64,000 nt of DNA from the NCBI GenBank assembly GCA_051294375.1, contig CM119263.1, positions 11,280,443 through 11,344,442 on the forward strand. Reading direction: 5' to 3'. The DNA comes from Paraspadella gotoi (taxonomy: Eukaryota > Chaetognatha). The position numbers were made by a program, and so were the translations under genes. Below, one piece after another: positions 61,573 through 64,000 of this stretch. Numbering within the stretch: position 1 is the first letter of the stretch; the number at the start of each line of letters is the position of its first letter. The notes beneath the pieces were generated by a model that was given only the letters and a program-made list of their open reading frames with translations, searched no databases and was not told where the DNA came from.

Positions 61573-61758
61573 ATGCCTTCTCGACGTAACGACCGCCTTC
61601 CACTTTCCTCCCTCTCTTCCTCCTCCTCTCCTCGTCCTCTCTTCTTCTTCCTCCTCCTCTTCCACGTCGCCCTATCGCCCATGGCCCTGCCGCCCGAAAA
61701 GTCGGACTGCAGCCCCTGCCCGGGCCGGCCCTACTGCCACTGCGACCAGAAGACCCAG
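61573..61758 (+). CDS. Likely first coding exon of a secreted Cys-rich protein
   Basis: The ATG at 61,573 opens exactly 62 codons to a consensus splice donor, CCCAG/GTGAAGT (61,758/61,759). Residues 1-22 are Arg/Ser/Pro-rich. Residues 23-38 form a strong hydrophobic core (LFFFLLLFHVALSPMA), so this is a signal peptide with likely cleavage near residue 38. The mature start has Cys at 46, 49, 55 and 57 (CSPCPGRPYCHCDQKTQ). The CP-x4-CxCD spacing resembles an LRRNT cap of secreted or membrane leucine-rich-repeat proteins, but one exon is too little to assign a family. Reading past the donor reaches a stop within nine codons, as expected for intron. GC content and composition are unlike the surrounding low-complexity DNA. 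Downstream exons were not recognised. Confidence 0.5.
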
Positions 61759-62467
61759 GTGAAGTGTGGGCGGTGTGGTGGGTGAGGGTACATTGGTGGT
61801 TGAAAGTGTGGGTGGCTTTTGTGGTAACGGTTGTAGTCTAACGTCGTCGTTATCGTCGTCGTTGTTGTGCCCCAGGGGTGACTCTGAAGTCGGTCGGTCA
61901 GAGGTTGAAAGAAAGAGATACTTTGTAAGAAAACAAATCCGCTTAGTGTAATCTCGTGTTTCTCGGAGAAATGGGGGGGGGGAAGTAAGATATCATATTG
62001 CGTATTCCTGTAATAAGTACATATAAAAGGAGCTCAAAAAAAAAAATGAATGCTTACTCGATTCTGGGGGAATTATTTGCCTCAGATGATGACAGCGATG
62101 ACAGAGCGATGACGAAGACGACGACATCTCATATTGGCGAACAATGATTTTCCCTGTGGCCAAAGAAAATTTCTCATCTCCTTCCCTTTTCTCCTTCTTT
62201 ATTTTTTTCCCCTTCTTTCTTTTTCTTTCTTCTCTTTCCGTCCTCTCTCAAGGTTTTTCATGATTTATGCTTTTCCCCCCAAATCTCATGATCTCACTAC
62301 GACGACGACGAAGATGACGACGATCAGAGAAAAATGGATCCTCAGATAGGAAAAAAAAAAGAAAATAAAAAGCGAATTAGTATCGTTTTATTCGTGGGAT
62401 TTAGACATGAAATTAAGTGAAAATTATTGAGGAACACGTTTTGGTAATGTTTAACTCTTTAAGAATG
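61759..62467. other. Probable intronic or intergenic stretch
   Basis: Begins as the putative intron of the exon at 61,573. G-rich, then pyrimidine-rich at 62,175-62,260. No further exon with a clear signal was found. Confidence 0.4.
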
Positions 62468-62764
<297 letters not shown>

Positions 62765-62810
62765 CTGACAGAAGGAAAGAGAGTTGTGGTCTCTGTGGGT
62801 GAGAAAGTCG

Positions 62811-62872
62811 ACTCTTGGCCGACTCTTGCCAAATCTGGCCAACGCTGGCCAACGCTGGCCAACACTGGCCTC
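62811..62872 (+). repeat. TGGCCAACGC short tandem repeat
   Basis: About five diverged 10-base units of the TGGCCAACGC type, preceded by two copies of GACTCTTGGC-like words. TGGCCA is itself palindromic. Confidence 0.85.
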
Positions 62873-63437
62873 TGAGGATCGAATGAGTCTCCGTTTTTGG
62901 CCAAAAAGACTCGAAAGTTGAGGAAGAGGTAAATGATAAAAAAAGAAAAGTTATGAAAAAGTGAAGTCGACCTGAAAGGCGAAATAAAACTTAAGGTGGA
63001 AGGTGACATACAACGGAACGTTAAATACGACTTGTAACGGATATTACAAGGCGATTGTCTTCGGACCAATGTCAGTAAACAATGAGAACTAACTGGGACG
63101 TGGAATACGACGTTAAATTCTTCCGAAAAATATTTCGGCTCCGGTTGAAATTTTGCAAATGTCGAAATTAGAAAGTAAGAGCTCGTATGATACGCCGGCC
63201 ATGATTCCTATAACATCATCAACGACTGGGACCCACGGAGAACGGATGCTCACGTTTCAACGACACCATTCAGCTAATACTTCAGTAATAATTCAGTAAT
63301 AGAGAGAATTTTTTTGGCTAGCTTTTAAGTTGACAAAAGCAACTCACGATTGCGCCGGAAATTTGAGAAGGCTCGGCTCTCTCTATATAAAAAAAAAAAC
63401 AAACAAAAACCATGAAATTGTTTTCGCGCCGGTGTTA

Positions 63438-63491
<54 letters not shown>

Positions 63492-63703
63492 GTAGCCGTC
63501 GAGCGTAAGGTCGAGAGTGACGTCAAGGGTTTTTTCTGCTCAGTTGGCGTCGTCGTCGTTGCGGTGCATCCATTTCTCATTTGTTTATGTTTATTTTACA
63601 TCAGGAGCAACTTAGATAGAACGGTTGTACTCATTGGTTGTAGTAGATGTTGCTTCGTGCTTTATCTTGTAGTCTCGACGATTCCGTAATTTTTATTTTT
63701 TCG

Positions 63704-63738
<35 letters not shown>

Positions 63739-64000
63739 GCGATCTTCGTCCACGTCGCGTTCCCGAAGCATGAAGTCAGTTGTGTGCTCTGCTGATGGAT
63801 ATTTTTAACGCCCCCCAAAAAAAAAGATTTCAATATGATTACAAGTCCATCTTTTAGGTTTTTAGTTATTATAGGCGTCACTTGGGTCGTGCGACAGGTT
63901 TTTTCATGCGACATGTGGACAGGCTCGCAAGGTTTTCTACATGTGTCACGTGACCTTGTGCGCGAGTCTGCTCGGAAAGGAAATTTTGATCACTTAGACC
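62873..64000. other. Window end with two (GTC)n tracts, no supported gene
   Basis: (GTC)n tracts lie at about 63,437-63,492 and 63,704-63,739. Frames through them give poly-Ser or poly-Asp. A 119-codon plus frame (63,330-63,689) is open mainly because of the first tract. No RNA gene was recognised. Confidence 0.55.

Overview
This is eukaryotic nuclear DNA, most likely from an invertebrate animal. It is gene-poor, has no operons or ribosome-binding sites, is not CpG-depleted, and is packed with (GA)n/(CT)n, (TTTC)n and (TCG)n microsatellites. The one well-supported protein gene is an animal SID-1/SIDT family gene. The species cannot be named from the sequence; an arthropod-like protostome is my best guess. 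Ten N gaps and three large imperfect palindromes show a draft assembly that was probably extended with long reads.

Layout. 1-18,147: mostly non-coding DNA with long GA/CT tracts, a 21-bp minisatellite (2.7 kb), a 369-bp tandem duplication (8.3-9.05 kb), a decayed run of acidic codons (7.26-7.56 kb) and a GC-rich island (0.56-0.77 kb). 18,148-33,611: a giant imperfect palindrome centred near 25,950. Its left arm carries the SID-1-like gene (minus strand, 19,209-20,897, open to about 21,131) and a 9-bp-unit TCTCAATTC array. Its right arm repeats everything in reverse with dense small indels, so the second SID-1 copy is shattered. 33,690-34,825: about seven ~144-bp tandem units closed by one unit in inverted orientation. 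35,198-37,783: remains of a virus-like mobile element, with a P-loop ATPase resembling DNA-packaging ATPases and a retroviral-type DDE integrase, both frameshifted and ending at a 25-N gap. 37,809-64,000: non-coding DNA with microsatellites, two more palindromes (46.3-50.1 kb and 54.0-55.4 kb, each interrupted by exactly 25 N), a small possible secreted His-rich peptide (55.9 kb) and a likely first exon of a secreted Cys-rich protein (61.6 kb).

Function. The SID-1-like protein is a multi-pass membrane protein of the CREST superfamily. SID-1 relatives take part in dsRNA or lipid handling at membranes, and all five putative metal-site residues are present here. The ATPase plus integrase pairing is the hallmark of Maverick/Polinton and adintovirus-like elements. 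This is the most interesting content of the window, but it sits in low-quality sequence and may not be contiguous with the SID-1 locus in the real genome.
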